Part shown: one piece after another, positions 1 to 11,926 of the stretch
Layout: each line of letters begins with the position of its first letter
How positions within the stretch are numbered: the stretch's first letter is position 1
DNA from: Lamellibrachia columna
Taxonomy: Eukaryota > Annelida > Polychaeta > Sabellida > Siboglinidae
NCBI GenBank assembly: GCA_963662155.1
Contig: OY759266.1
Coordinates: 1,564,001-1,628,000 of the forward strand
Length of the DNA stretch: 64,000 nt
Direction of reading: 5' to 3'
Notes under the pieces: generated by a model
Databases searched by the model: none
The model's input: only the letters and a program-made list of their open reading frames with translations
Told to the model about the DNA's origin: nothing
Position numbers and translations under genes: made by a program

Positions 1-174
1 TTTTCGGTTTAACCTCAGTGATTGCAATCACCATAAACTTATGTGATTCGACTCGAGCTTTGAACTCAGTAAATTTATTGATTAGACTATCAGCGTTGGT
101 GTAGAAACATTTTCACTGTTTATGTGTATAATTTGTATTTACAGTGTTTTTCTGGTTAGATGATCTTTCTTGTC

Positions 175-1214
175 TTACTCCTCGTCCCTTCGAGGTTTGA
201 ATCTTACAATTTTTCTGGCCCATGGTGGGCCTCTCACCCTGTACAACCATTTCCCCTCATCATTTATCTCTTTTGTCCTGGCCTCCTCTAGGAATTTCCT
301 TCCTTCCTCTCTTTCTTTTTTTGTTAAGTCGTGCTGGATGCTGAGACATTTATATTTGTCCTCTGCATCTCTTAAGTTTGATAGTCGTTTGAACAATTCC
401 ATCTTTTTGTTAGTGTCTTTCGTTACTACCTTGAGAGGTCTGGGTTTTTGCTCAGTATCACCCGTATCTCTGTCTGTTTGTTTTTTTACCTAGCCTGATA
501 ACTTTGGTTATCTCATCTTTTACATCTAGGTTCAGATTGCACACCTCATTACACAACCCTTCAACAAACTCCATATCTATCCTCACCCTCTCTTCCTTTA
601 GGTTTGTTTTTGGTTCTGGGGCATTGAATATAAGAACATTTTTTCCCCTATTTTTCTTTCGTTGATTTCTCTTACTGTTTCCGCCACAACAATTCCATTA
701 TTTTGGGTAGTTAGTAGGTTCCTGCTTTCATCATCATTTGTTCTGCATGTATGTAATGCATCCATTTCCTGCCTTACGATTTCTTTTACTTCTTTACTAT
801 CGCATTTAGCATCCAGTTTTTTCTCTATGGCCTCAAATCTTGTGTTCATAGTTTTGAAATACATCTCGCATCTCGCTTCGATAACTTTCTCATTGAGAAT
901 ATTTTTTTTATTTTTGGTTTGCATTTTAAGCAAAACCACATGCATCCGGGTTTCCCCATTGCCTCATATTCGCCACGTTTAAATTTCAAGCATTTAATGC
1001 AGTATCGGTTTCTGCAGTCCTCGCACTCGAGCATTCTGTCTTTCTCACTTTTAAAGATTTTCTCGCAGTCTTCGCATTTCCAAGCTCCTCTAACATCGCT
1101 TCCCGATTCAGAGTTTTTGCTACTTCTCCGTGTCCCCTTATTTTTTAGTTTTGTGATTGGAGCACTAGAAATTGCTACATTTTCGCTTTGGACCACTGTG
1201 TTAGTAATTTTCAC
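175..1214 (-). pseudogene. LINE ORF1 with PHD-like zinc finger, frameshifted
   Basis: Three overlapping minus-strand frames (1214-846, 945-598 and about 590-175) together read as one ORF1 protein of a non-LTR retrotransposon. The first part has a Cys-rich finger beginning WKCEDC and continuing with further CxxC pairs to WFCLKCK, the layout of a PHD-type finger. The middle is charged and probably coiled coil. The last part (RPLKVVTKDTNKKMELFKRL onward) resembles the RNA-binding C-terminal half of LINE ORF1 proteins and ends at a stop at 175. The frame changes between segments mean it is broken here. ORF2 would lie beyond the left edge. The LINE class assignment is by resemblance only; the exact clade is not settled. 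Confidence 0.65.
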
Positions 1215-1731
1215 TCATTTCTGTAATTCCAGAAAAAAAATCAAGTTCCATGTAACACTTACCATATGCATGCTGTTGTACTGCGAGTACGTGCAGGGGT
1301 TCCAAGGCATTGTGACAGTGTGCTGTGCTCGACGAGAAAACGTAATTCTGTCCCAGGGCTACTCTGGGTAAAAGACGCCTTGGTTGAAATTGCCTGTTAG
1401 TATATAGATGACTCAGGTTAGGAGTGCAGCTTTACCTACGTTATTACTCAATTTTGTCTAGCCATAATTATCTGTGAATGAAAATTTTGGCAGGAAATTT
1501 CGAATGGGTCGATGTATAGTTTAAGATTGGATTTATGTCGCATCAGCTCAGAATTTACATCTAAACATCATGGTGTGATAATCAGTATGCTACTAGAATA
1601 ATGTGATTAGGATGAAAAACGCCCTTTCTCCACTGTAAACAGCCAAAAATTAAATAAACAGCGAAGCTCATACATAAACAGACATCGTAACCGGAAGCCG
1701 CCTCGCCCGGACTCCTGGGCGAGGCGGGGAG
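1215..1731. other. Non-coding stretch, nothing recognised
   Basis: This is upstream of the LINE ORF1 on its strand and may hold the 5' leader of that element. I see no exon, tRNA or tandem repeat in it. Confidence 0.4.
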
Positions 1732-1815
1732 CCACCATACTGAGTGCAGCCACTATACTGAGTGTAGCCACCATACTCAGTGCAGCCACCATACTGAGCA
1801 CCTTTGATTGCTTTA
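1732..1815. repeat. 18-bp minisatellite, array 1
   Basis: About four to five copies of an 18-bp unit of the form gcagccaccatactgagt. The array ends in a flank, gagcacctttgattgct, that is also found after a second array about 0.8 kb to the right. Because 18 is divisible by three, the minus strand shows an accidental open frame repeating LSMVAA. Confidence 0.85.
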
Positions 1816-2510
1816 TAACTTGAGGCGCTTGTTGCCGTTTAATTTGTATCTGTAATATAGGCAATTTTTATATAATGTAATTTTTACCATTAAAAACGAT
1901 AGAAATGGTCAACATGTATATATTATTTAAAAGCAAATAAACTAGTCTTTCATCCACTGTTACCTTTCAAAGAATTGCCAGTAGTAGTAGTTTTCTACAC
2001 AGTTGCTTTGAAAAAGAGAAGACTTTTTTGGTAAACGCGAGTTGCCGCTGCCATGTTTATGCTAGTGCCATGGGGCACATCACATTTTGACCTCGTTAAG
2101 CCTGTAAAAGTGCGCGGATTTAAGCAAGATTTGCATGTGAGATAGATGAAATTCTGGCAAGTATTCCAATATTTTTTATTTAATCGTTGCTCTATAATAA
2201 CATAACATTTCATAGTGACACAGTTTGGTGATATCTGACCAATTGTAGATCATGGAAAATTCATTTGGTAAGAATTAGAAATGTGACAGTGGAGGTTTCC
2301 CCCATTCATATCTTCTTTATTATTTGTTTTTTTATTTTTTATAACTTATTTTTTCTGAACATGAATTCAAGATATGTATTATGACATATAGAGGTGGTAG
2401 TAAGCATTAGGAAACAATTAACAATGGCGTAAATAAACCTCTGACATGCCTATCATAGAGAATACCTCAAGCAAATGCCTCTTTAAATAATCAACATGAA
2501 CATACAATAC
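1816..2510. other. AT-rich spacer between the two 18-bp arrays
   Basis: AT-rich sequence with no convincing exon, RNA gene or mobile element. Confidence 0.4.
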
Positions 2511-2650
2511 AGCCACCATACTGAGTGCAGCCACCATACTGAGTGCAGCCACCATACTTAGTGCAGCCACCATACTGAGTGCAGCCACCATACTTAGTGC
2601 AGCCACCATACTGAGTGCAGCCACCATACTGAGCACCTTTGATTGCTGTG
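2511..2650. repeat. 18-bp minisatellite, array 2
   Basis: About seven copies of the same 18-bp unit as array 1, with scattered single-base variants (actgagt/acttagt). It ends in the same flank, gagcacctttgattgct. The shared flank indicates that a larger block, not just the repeat unit, was duplicated. Confidence 0.88.
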
Positions 2651-2944
2651 TAACTTGGTCTAGGCACTGGTTAGTAATTACTGCAAAGTCCAATCATTCA
2701 TGCTGAAACTTAAAAAAATATTCTGGCATAGCCATAGCCTATCATATTGTATATATTATTGTAGTTAATAAAAGTAAGCATACATATATTCTATTACAGA
2801 CAATATAGTTGTATTAATATTGTTTCTTGCTGCTCCTATTACATTATATTGATATATTAGTGAGGTATGATTAGCAAGCTCTTGCTGAATGTCAAATAAC
2901 TATCGTCCAATCAACAGTTACACAATTAATTGTCATCCTATGAG

Positions 2945-3145
2945 AGTCATAGTCTGTCAACACAACAGATAGGTGTTGGAGTCATAGTCTGTCAACACAA
3001 CACATAGGTGTGGGAGTCATAGTCTGTCAACAGAACACATATAGGTGTGGGAGTCATAGTCTGTCAACAGAACACATAGGTGTGGGAGTCATAGTCTGTC
3101 AACACAACACCAAGGTGTGGTAGTCATAGTCTGTCAACACAACAA
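2945..3145. repeat. 34-bp minisatellite
   Basis: About six copies of a unit near 34 bp built around gtcatagtctgtcaaca followed by an acaacacataggtgt-type segment, with small length differences between copies. No coding role is visible. Confidence 0.85.
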
Positions 3146-3339
3146 ATGGCAGTAACTTGCTAATCCTGCATTGTATCACTGAGCAATACTTTCATAGCAC
3201 CTGATCAAACAAGGTGAATTATATGCAAAGTAATAGACTATTAATGGTAACAATTTCTCAGGATTTTTCATGTTGAAATAATTATTTTAACATATCCAAA
3301 ACTGGTTTTTACCTTAGTAGAAATCTTTGTTGTCTTATC

Positions 3340-3900
3340 AGGGCGACTTCGTCAGTACTATTGACGTCCTGGTCATACCGTACACGTGAAGAAGTTCGTA
3401 CTTGCCTAGTTACACACAGGCAAGGCAGAAAAATAACAACAAATGTACACGGTCGACCCCACCACCTCGACCCCAGGGGTGGCATAAGGTTCGCAAGACA
3501 GAATGAAGGAAATAACAACATGCCATTCCTTGATGCAAAATTTACCAAATAGGATGATGGCAGTGTGAAGTTGACAGTGTACAGAAAGAAGACCCACACT
3601 GACCAGTGTCTAGACTTCATGTCCCACCACCCCAGGCACCAAAAGGAGCGAAAAGACGCAGTCGCAGTCCACCACCAACAAGTCCAACCACACAACCACC
3701 GAAAACTATCTCATTGACTGGAAGGGAGTAAAAGTGGTAGACAGGGAGTCACACAGAAGGAGAAGACATGTGAGCAAGGCCGTATGGATACTAAAGACCA
3801 TGACAGCAATCAACCGAGATGAGGACAATTACAAACATCCTGATGCGTACGCTGACGTCATCCAACCAGGATGTCATTAATGCTGATGAAGTCACATTGA
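3340..3900 (+). pseudogene. Penelope-like element remnant
   Basis: The plus strand encodes a piece matching the palm/thumb end of a Penelope-type reverse transcriptase: MPFLDAKFTK, a stop, then DGSVKLTVYRKKTHTDQC and a following SHHPRHQK. Further on, in shifted frames, come LIDWKG and WILKTMTAINRDEDNY, which resemble the end of the GIY-YIG endonuclease domain. The in-frame stop after FTK and the frameshifts make it a dead copy, and part of the linker and nuclease seems deleted. A second Penelope fragment lies near 33.2 kb. Confidence 0.72.
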
Positions 3901-4526
3901 TAAGATTATTTATTTCAGCACAATAGACTATTATCTGTGTACTATTACTTCACATCACATCTATTGCTATTACAGGCAAAATTCTTTTACATGTTACTAA
4001 ATTACTCTGACATGTCTGACAGCAACCGTTTCACAAATTAAATGTCATGAACCAGTGTATTTTACTGCCAGGGATACAGTTAGGATTTTTTAATGAATAT
4101 GGCCAAATCTTGTTTTAGTACAGAATTGCTTCAAATGGAAAAATCATCAAAGTACACATTTTCTTTTGTTCATCACACAATCGAACAACAAACTTATACC
4201 AGTTGAATAGCAAGTATGCTGTTTGTCCTCAAATACTTTTGATGCTTGGCAGAATTCCCATTTTCCCATACAATCTAGCAGATTTTGTTTGATGTAAGTA
4301 TAGTTACCGGTAGTCATTATACTTTACTGATGACACTTGGTCGATATGAATGCTATAGGTTGGTTAACCTATAGGTGGAATGCTATAGTTTGGTTAACCT
4401 ATAGGTTGAATGCTATAGGTTGGTTAACATGTTATTGATTTGTACCGCTTTATAAAAATTTCAGTAAAAAAATTGGATTTCATCCAAAGAAATGTGTCTG
4501 ACCACGTCTATTTGTCTTGCCTCCAG
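3901..4526. other. Gap with a small 28-bp repeat; upstream of the Ly6 exon
   Basis: Mostly unremarkable AT-rich sequence. About three copies of a 28-bp unit (gaatgctataggttggttaacct type) lie at about 4347-4430. I looked here for the signal-peptide exon of the Ly6 gene and did not find a convincing one. Confidence 0.5.
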
Positions 4527-6076
4527 GTGGCTCCACCTTGCACTGCTACCAGTGTGACTCGGCCGTTGACACTGACTGCATGGAGGAGTTTGACCACGCC
4601 CACAAGGACCAGTTGACCGTCAAGTCATCCGACTGCAAAGTAGATGCTTCAGAGTACTGCATCAAGACCACTGGAGTGTGGGGGGGTGAGCCATAGTTAC
4701 TCTGTATGCCCATCCTCGGGGGGTCGACAGGTTTTAACGAACCCCCCTTTTTGAGAGAATTTGGTTTTAACTGTAACATTTTTAGATATCATCCCAGAAA
4801 TCCCCAGCTGATTGTGCATACCTTTTTCAAAAAAACCCTGAAGGTGGGCCTACATCGGTCTCTTTAGAGAGTGTAACTGTTTGTGCCAACTGCTCTAGTC
4901 TTAAGTCAAGAACCAGTGACACTCCTATCATCTTTACTCAAAGAGCAATTTGCAGCATCGTTGGACCATCATATGTCTGAACTACCAGTCCTGCTTAACA
5001 CTCATTACACTCGCATTTACATGTGGCTGTTTGTAATTGTGTAACTTAACACTCATTACACTCACATTTACATGTGGCTGTTTGTAATTGTGTAACTTAA
5101 CACTCATTACACTCACATTTACATGTGGCTGTTTGTAATTGTGTAACTTAACACTCATTACACTCACATTTACATGTGGCTGTTTGTAATTGTGTAACTT
5201 AACACTCATTACACTCACATTTACATGTGGCTGTTTGTAATTGTGTAACTTAACACTCATTACACTCACATTTACATGTGGCTGTTTGTAATTGTGTAAC
5301 TTAACACTCATTACACTCACATTTACATGTGGCTGTTTTTAATTGTGTAACTTAACACTCATTACACTCGCATTTACATGTGGCTGTTTGTAATTGTGTA
5401 ACTTAACACTCATTACACTCGCATTTACATGTGGCTGTTTGTAATTGTGTAACATAACACTCATTACACTCACATTTACATGTGGCTGTTTGTAATTGTG
5501 TAACATAATTGCCATTGATCATAGTAATTGACCCGGTTCCCTTGATTTTGACGAAAGAATTTAAAAGAAACAGTTGTGTTTCCAGTATAGCAAGTGAAGA
5601 CACCAACTGTTGTGTAGGCATATTTTGACGTCACCACAATATTCATGCGTGTGTACACACCGTCACATTTTTTTAATAATATTGATGCTATTATATTTAG
5701 TCATTATATTTTATAATAACTGTTTTAATGTGTACCCTTTTTCAGTAATTCTCTTTTCGTTTCTTAAAAATATTTGCTAACCTAAATTTTATTTTTTACA
5801 GACATATTTGATATATGTTGTACTTTTTATCCAGTCCTATGATTGCAAAGGATTAAATAAATTATGATTGTAGGTGTTGTTGGAACGACTCGGTTCTGCA
5901 GTTCCCGTGACATGGGCAACCAGTGCCAGTTCATCAGGTACCCGGACCACGACCGCGTCTACCGGGCCTGCATCTACACCTGCACGGGCTCCCACTGCAA
6001 CCATGCACACAACATCGCCGCATACAGCATGCTCATCGTACTTTTGGTCGTCATGGTTACTGTCATGACCCGATGA
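4527..6076 (+). CDS. Quiver/crok-type Ly6 domain protein, 3' part of gene
   Basis: Two exons, 4527-4685 and 5874-6076, join in phase 1 across GT/AG borders and encode 119 residues plus a split codon. Visible features are LHCYQCDS at the start, regularly spaced cysteines (including DCKVDASEYCIKTTG and RFCSSRDMGNQC) and a closing CTGSHCNHA of the three-finger Ly6/uPAR fold. A C-terminal hydrophobic stretch (MLIVLLVVMVTVM) before the stop fits a GPI-anchor signal. The pattern is that of the Sleepless/Quiver family, small surface proteins that in insects modulate ion channels or septate junctions. The acceptor at 4527 is in phase 1, so at least one upstream exon with the signal peptide is missing from this call. 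Family confident; exact orthologue not. Confidence 0.85.
4994..5508. repeat. 51-bp minisatellite in the Ly6 intron
   Basis: About ten near-identical 51-bp units (taacactcattacactcaca followed by a tttacatgtggctgtttgta segment). The unit is a multiple of three, so the minus strand shows a false open frame repeating a 17-residue peptide. It lies wholly inside the intron between the two Ly6 exons. Confidence 0.92.
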
Positions 6077-8012
6077 GTGACATCACAATAGTTATACATC
6101 TGGTTGTGTCATGGAACACCGTTATCAGACCACGGACTGTGTTGCTGTCTGGGCGAGTTGCTGTGTTAATCCGACATTCCACAGAACGTATCAGGAAACT
6201 TTGTACTTTTACGCAGCATGTTGTAAATTTGCATTTGAAGTTATATTTGCTTTAAAGTTGACAATGAATTAAAAAGTTAGTTATTTTATGTAGCTTTTAT
6301 ATTACATGTTGTTTTTAAAGATAATAGTCCAAATTTGCGGGATGAAACAGTCTGAAAATTTTTATTAATTATAAAATTATTATGAAACAAATATGTAAGT
6401 AACCGTGGTATCAAATGATTATATTACATTAGGCAGGGTTTGGAGAAAGTGAGGAAATTGCCTTTTATGACATACGCTATCTGCTTTGCTGTAAAATAAT
6501 CAACTGCAACTATGATGTATATAATTATATATGCATATTATGCAAACTCATATATTTTACTACTGTAGTAACTAGTTTGATGCATATACGCTGTCATTTT
6601 ATACAAGTTTAGTTGTCTTCTAAAGCAGTTTGTATGGGAACAACACGCATTCCATATCTAGGGTATTGGATTTGTTTATTACTGTGGCAATTATCCAGAT
6701 ATGGTCTGTCTATCGGTGATGGGAACAAAACTAAGCTGTTTTACAGGGTTTATGAACATTGTCAACGTCAACTACATGTAAATTACAGGACTGTAACATA
6801 GATTTTTGTAGTGAGTAATGTAATATGCATTAGTGAAACATAAATAGAATACATTCCAATCTGCATGGAACATAGAAATCAGTCAGGAAGCTATTATGAA
6901 GCAGTTACAATTGAAGGAGTGTGCAGTTTTGCAAAGTTTACCATCTAACAACAGCAATGCAAGTGCAACTTTGTTACTACCTTAAATGGACTGAAAATAA
7001 CTAGCAAGAAATGGACCAAACCCTTATTTTAGATGACAACCATATAAGACCAACTGGTCCCATCATGCTTCAAGTCTCCAGTGTCTGTTGGTTGTGGTGG
7101 TCTGAGGGCATGTTTATGTAAATAAAGCATCGTTTTTTATGCATAATTAGTATTACTTTTCTATAACCTGTATAATTTATGGGCTATTAACAAAGGTTTA
7201 CTATTTAGTAACACACAACATGCAGATGGTTGGCCCAAGACATCCTAAATATAATTTGTATGTATGAACTGAGTGCGTGAACACTGATCAGTTACACCAG
7301 TCAATGAGCCAAAATAAATGTGAATTAACATTAGTTGAAGATTGACTTTATTGTAGAGTTTGCAATGCAACTCACCACGACTCAACAGCACATGTATTAG
7401 AGTAGCATTACAAGCTAATTATTAAATAACCATTTAGTAATATTATTAACAAAACTAGTTGCATTCTGTATTAGATTATGTGAAGAAAGTGGGCTATTAT
7501 TTTGCAAATCTGTTTAAAAAGCAAGTACATGTAGATACAAATGGTTCTACTAGATTGAAATGAGTAACAATGGTGGCGAGAAATAGAGAACAATATAGCA
7601 CGACACCACCTGGTGTACAACACTGTCACTTGGCATCACCTGGTGTACAACACTGTCACTTGGCATCACCTGGTGTACAACACTGTCACTTGGCATCATA
7701 ATGTTAGAATTACATCAAAACACCACGCGAAGAAAAATTCAATCAGTGTCTTCTCACACAGATTAGTGCAAAACATTGTTTAACTTCTAGGAATGAAGTT
7801 TACTGTGTTTGTTTGTTTACTGTTCGTCTCTGATTAGTCTCGTCAGTAACTGTCAAATAATTCACATTACATCCATCACAAATTATGAAATGTTTGACAT
7901 TAACTTAAATATATAGAAGATATATATACAAGCATTTATTGGAAGAGTATACAAATAAAATGCGAATCTTGCCAACACCACACTGTTTATAAAGTTGTTG
8001 ATGAGAAGTAAT
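6077..8012. other. Intergenic region between Ly6 gene and CAMLG
   Basis: This holds the 3' untranslated sequence of the Ly6 gene and, at its right end, that of CAMLG (3' ends face each other). Apart from a short 30-bp tandem repeat at 7600-7697 I see no further gene or recognisable mobile element. Confidence 0.6.
7600..7697. repeat. 30-bp tandem repeat
   Basis: About three copies of a unit of the form catcacctggtgtacaacac plus tgtcacttgg, nearly identical, in the intergenic region downstream of CAMLG. Confidence 0.85.
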
Positions 8013-10334
8013 TCAAATTAACACATGTGTAATGACAAATGCAAAGAAATAGAAGGCAAAGTCCTTGCAAACAGCTGTTGATACTCCCAGCACTTGTTTG
8101 TAAGTGTTTATGATGTTCTGTCGAATACCAAGGAGAACCAGAGCAGATATGATCCCTCCATTCACTTGACTGCCGAGGTCCTGGAACACGAGTAAGGGAC
8201 TATGTCACAGACACATGTAACAAGTATGGGTATATATAATAATGCACTTGTCATAGAGCCTGAAGGCTCTGGAACCCAAGCTTGGAGGTGCATCAAACTT
8301 GAATTGTTAAGCATGATATCACGAATAGCGCAAAAGTCATTATCGGAGCGAGGAACTGCCAAGGACTTGGGGGTGGATATGCAACAACAACAAAATCTTC
8401 AGGTTTTTTTGCAGAAGGTAAACCTTAGTTTCAGATGATTTTATGTAGACACATAAAAAACAAGTTAGACACATAAGTAACCAAGGTTTTTCTACCTGAT
8501 CTGACAAGTCACTTCTTCAACACAAAGTAATACAAATAACAAGGAATGACATACCATGCCAGAGGATTTTTGAAAGCCCAGTATTGAGATTTCTAACGCA
8601 ACAAATGGATTGATGATTGTCTGCAATATAAAGAATCACCAGGATTACTGCACAATCTAACATGCTTCTAAAATTATTACCACAGTTTGTTATACCACTA
8701 AAATTATTACCACAGTTTGTTATACTGCTAAAATTATTAATAGTTTGTTAAAATTGTTATCACAGTTTATTGTACTGCTAAAATTTTTAATTCAGTTCAT
8801 TTTACTGCTAAAGTAATTACTACAGTTTCTTGTAATAAAAACCACACAGTCTAACATACTGCTAAAGTGAATGTCGCATGCACAACATTTTACCAACAAC
8901 ATTGGGACATGAATAATAAAACAATAATAAAACAAATAACACATTTCCATGTTGTTTCTTAAAAATGTAGATGTAGATCTGCGAGGATATATGTCAGCCT
9001 AAAGGTGTGAGACGAAGGCAGAGTTTGCAGTATCCAACTCACCTGAACATACAATTGTCCAAACTCGTACATGAACGCCACCCTAACTAGGAATCCCACC
9101 AACAACACAAACGTTGTCCGGAATCTGCGGAATGCTAACTGCAATGTATCCTGCTTTGGTGGCGCCACCACCTCAGTCGTATCATCTCTCATTGGCCCAC
9201 TCCCAAACAGTGATGTTGTGCTGTCACCCTGCATGTTAGCACCTGGCTGTAGGACCGGTGTATGTTGCATAGCTCTGTTCCTTGCGCGGGTGTGTGGCGT
9301 ACCCTGTTGCTGGGTACTTCTGTCTTCCCATGATGATGAAGTGTCTGTCTGGTGGTCTGGTGTAGTGCTTGAATCGTCCTCTGTCTCCATGGGTGGACCT
9401 GAACTGGACAATACATGTTTTGGCTGTTTCATCACATCCTGGTTCTCTGTAACAATAACACCACATTCTGTGCAAGTAATTATAACAGACCTTTCTCCTA
9501 ATATTTATGAGTGGCAAGACACATTTGCCATAGTTCTACTGTACTTATCTGCCATATGGCATAAACTGACAAGTCTATATGAATTATCATGTGCTCTGTG
9601 CAGTGATGAGTTCAGAAAATGAGGTTTCAACGTGACATGTTGAGTTTGTAACATATTTGTATTATCTAATAATTATGCCTATGAAGTACTGACAACACAA
9701 TAAACTGTATTTTCTATTAAATGTTGAAATGAGCAGCCTGGCTCGCTCCAGTAATATCTGTATAGGACCATATGCGTTTGTACTGGCAAGTAATATCCTT
9801 AACTTAAGGACCCATCACGCCAGTGAATACAGTGCACGACAACCATGACGACACCAAACGGCGTACGCAGGCCAGCGTGCGTTTGTTTTCATCCACAAAT
9901 GCATGACTAGAACACTACGTTTTTTCCCTGCCAGGAGTAAATGGCTTAATTATCGCCCGCGTAACGTGTAAAAGGTAATGGTACGTTATTGTATTGCGCG
10001 GTATCCAGTCCGTAGGACCGCTCAAAGCGCTTTACACTTCACCCCCTGGCAGACCTGTTCATTCCAAGGCCATCTCAACTTCTCTGGAAAGCATTCAGCC
10101 ACGCTGCAATTACTGCGCGAAGACTATTCGTTCACATTTCCACCACTGCCCTGGCTGCCAGGTACTCGTTTATACAGCTGAGTGAACTGTGGCAACGTTT
10201 GACTTATTACCTTCAGAGAGCTCCATAATCTTTCGCATTCTTTCTTCAGATGTCATCAGTATCCTTCTCCGTCGTTGCTCCCGTCGCTGTTTTGCCATGT
10301 CTGCAGTACTGCTGGGTGAATCGACTTCCGACAT
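8013..10334 (-). CDS. CAMLG: CAMLG, calcium signal-modulating cyclophilin ligand (GET/TRC insertase subunit)
   Basis: Four minus-strand exons, 10334-10211, 9446-9043, 8620-8555 and 8180-8013, sum to 762 nt, giving 253 residues; all borders are GT/AG with matching phases. The N-terminus carries the hallmark Arg-rich motif (RREQRRRRILMTSEERMRKI), which in the family binds the TRC40/GET3 ATPase. A long polar disordered middle follows, then three hydrophobic segments: FVLLVGFLVRVAFMY, FVALEISILGF with IISALVLLGI, and FAFYFFAFVITHVLI at the end. CAML pairs with WRB/GET1 in the ER membrane to insert tail-anchored proteins. Human CAMLG is about 296 residues, so this is a slightly shorter but complete version. 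The start is the first ATG of exon 1. A SINE ends about 12 bp inside intron 1. Confidence 0.9.
8660..8870. repeat. Degenerate ~31-bp repeat in CAMLG intron 2
   Basis: About five diverged copies of an actgctaaaattattaccac-type unit followed by agtttgttata, AT-rich, with length variation. Intronic, no coding signal. Confidence 0.7.
9977..10198 (-). mobile_element. SINE-like repeat, family A, in CAMLG intron 1
   Basis: Contains the segment ggtatccagtccgtaggacc, then gctcaaagcgctttacactt, ending with an agctgagtgaactgtggcaa segment. Highly similar copies lie at 17957-18140 and 52553-52880. The longest copy includes a tRNA-like head on the minus strand, so the family is probably a tRNA-derived SINE. 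This copy reaches to about 12 bp from the CAMLG exon 1 donor. Confidence 0.75.
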
Positions 10335-10604
10335 ACTTGAATCAATTTATAATCAAGCTGCATTCACTTTAGTTCGGTGTAACTGCGGTAGGTGGCGGAA
10401 CGAGCGTGTCCATCAAATTAAAATATAGTGATATAGTGCCAGGTCCGAATAAACGAAATAGGTAACACCTTGTGTAGTGAGGTCCATGTTCACAGGTTGG
10501 ATCCACTGCTAGAAATTATCCTTTAATTTTCACACCGAGACGTCCACGCGATCGTCTTCTTTTGTGCTTCAGAAAATATGTATAATAAGAATTAACAACA
10601 CACC

Positions 10605-10830
10605 GGGGAGCGGTGGTATAATGGTTAGAGTGGGGAGCGGTGGTCTAATGGTTAGAGCACCCGCCTGTCGACGTGGTTCGATTCCACCTCCGCCGTTTCG
10701 AAGCTTGGGCAATTTAGTTCACCCCACTTTGCCCGTGTCTTTCGGAAGAGACACCAAAAGCCGTTGGTCCAAACTCCTGCGTTAGCTCAAGATTGGGCTG
10801 TTTGGAGTATAACTACTTGAGACTTGAGAG
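10605..10830 (+). mobile_element. tRNA-derived SINE, family B
   Basis: A tRNA-like head is visible: gggagcggtggtctaatggt, then tagagcacccgcctgtcgac, then the B-box-like ggttcgattcc. The family body follows (tttcgaagcttgggcaattt, tgcccgtgtctttcggaaga, then a caccaaaagccgttggtcc segment). The A-box part of the head is duplicated in tandem. Related copies lie at about 11622-11775, 42320-43085 (minus) and 62590-62705. Confidence 0.8.
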
Positions 10831-11621
10831 CACCCGCCTGTCGATCGAGAGGACGGTGCATGGTTCGATTCTAGGCAAAGTCAATCGCCCTACAATGTTT
10901 TTCTATCTGGCTGTTGCTACTAGTACGGCGAAGATCTCGCTCGGCCGAAACGTAAGTATTTTCATGAAACGTGAAACCTTACAAAAACGCCATAAACAGA
11001 GCAATAAACACGTCTTTCGTGTCTGTATGCATTCTTATATGTATATCACTAAAGTTACCTGACAATAACCATGTAAAAGTGTGAAATTATTACCTTTTTG
11101 TCAGAACGCATGTGCTTGTCAAGGTTTGTTTATAACCGGATGTTGTTGTGAGCGAGAATAGCATGCGGGATTTCCATAGATCTATATAAGGTCACGCTAA
11201 GAATTGCCGTCTGCTGGCCATAGAGTTACATCATTAATAATGCCCCTATAAACTACTAACTTACTAACGGATGTTTTATTTATTTCTGTGCTGCTGGCCC
11301 ATTCTGGCCTCATTCTACACGAAATCGCGTTTGATCATGTGACCCAAAGGCAACATCACGTGCACAGTATGGCGGCTAATTGTGAAATGTTTTCTATGTC
11401 ACCGATAAAAGTACTCATAAGTAATTATTTGGAGCACATTTCTTCAGTTTCTTGACGCCCAATCGTCGGTTGTATGTCACGGAATACACATGTGAAACGG
11501 TTAGTGCGTATCGGTTTTAAAACTTAAGTTATTAGTTCCGTAGCCAAATGGCTACGGAACTGCCAAAATGGCGAGTTAGCAAATGCCCGTCAGAGACGAA
11601 GAGCGGGGCGAACATTTTTGC

Positions 11622-11775
11622 CTAGTTCGATTCCACCTCCGCCGTTTCGAAGCTTGGGCAATTTCGTTCACCCTACTTTGCCCGTGTCTTTCGGAAGATA
11701 CACTAAAAGCCGTTGGTCCAAACGTTAGCTCAAAATTGGGCTGTTTGGAGTATAACTAGTACTTGATACTTGAGA
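11622..11775 (+). mobile_element. SINE family B, 5'-truncated copy
   Basis: Begins at the B-box region (gttcgattccacctccgccg) and continues through the same body as the copy at 10.6 kb, ending near gtataactagtacttgatac. The tRNA-like head is missing. It lies about 150 bp upstream of the SLC25A16 start codon. Confidence 0.8.
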
Positions 11776-11926
11776 CCGGAAATTGAGTGGTCGTCTTGTT
11801 CAGTTTGTTATTTCGTTTACCCAGTTCCAAGTTAAGCTCTTTTCTGACCCTGACGGCCGATTTCGTTCACCAGCTTTTACGACGTAAAGATGGTGAACGA
11901 GGAAGGAAGCAGTTTTCTTCTTGACA

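Larger units (their letters stand above)
10335..11926. promoter_or_regulatory. Divergent intergenic region of CAMLG and SLC25A16
   Basis: The 1.6 kb between the two start codons must hold the promoters of both genes, which are transcribed away from each other. Two tRNA-derived SINE copies occupy part of it. I see no clear TATA box or CpG-island block that would pin a start site, so the promoter role rests on position alone. Confidence 0.5.

Noticed and set aside
10605..10690. A genuine tRNA gene
   Set aside because: The head has box-like sequences but no full cloverleaf with a proper anticodon arm, and it is joined to a body repeated elsewhere; it is a SINE.
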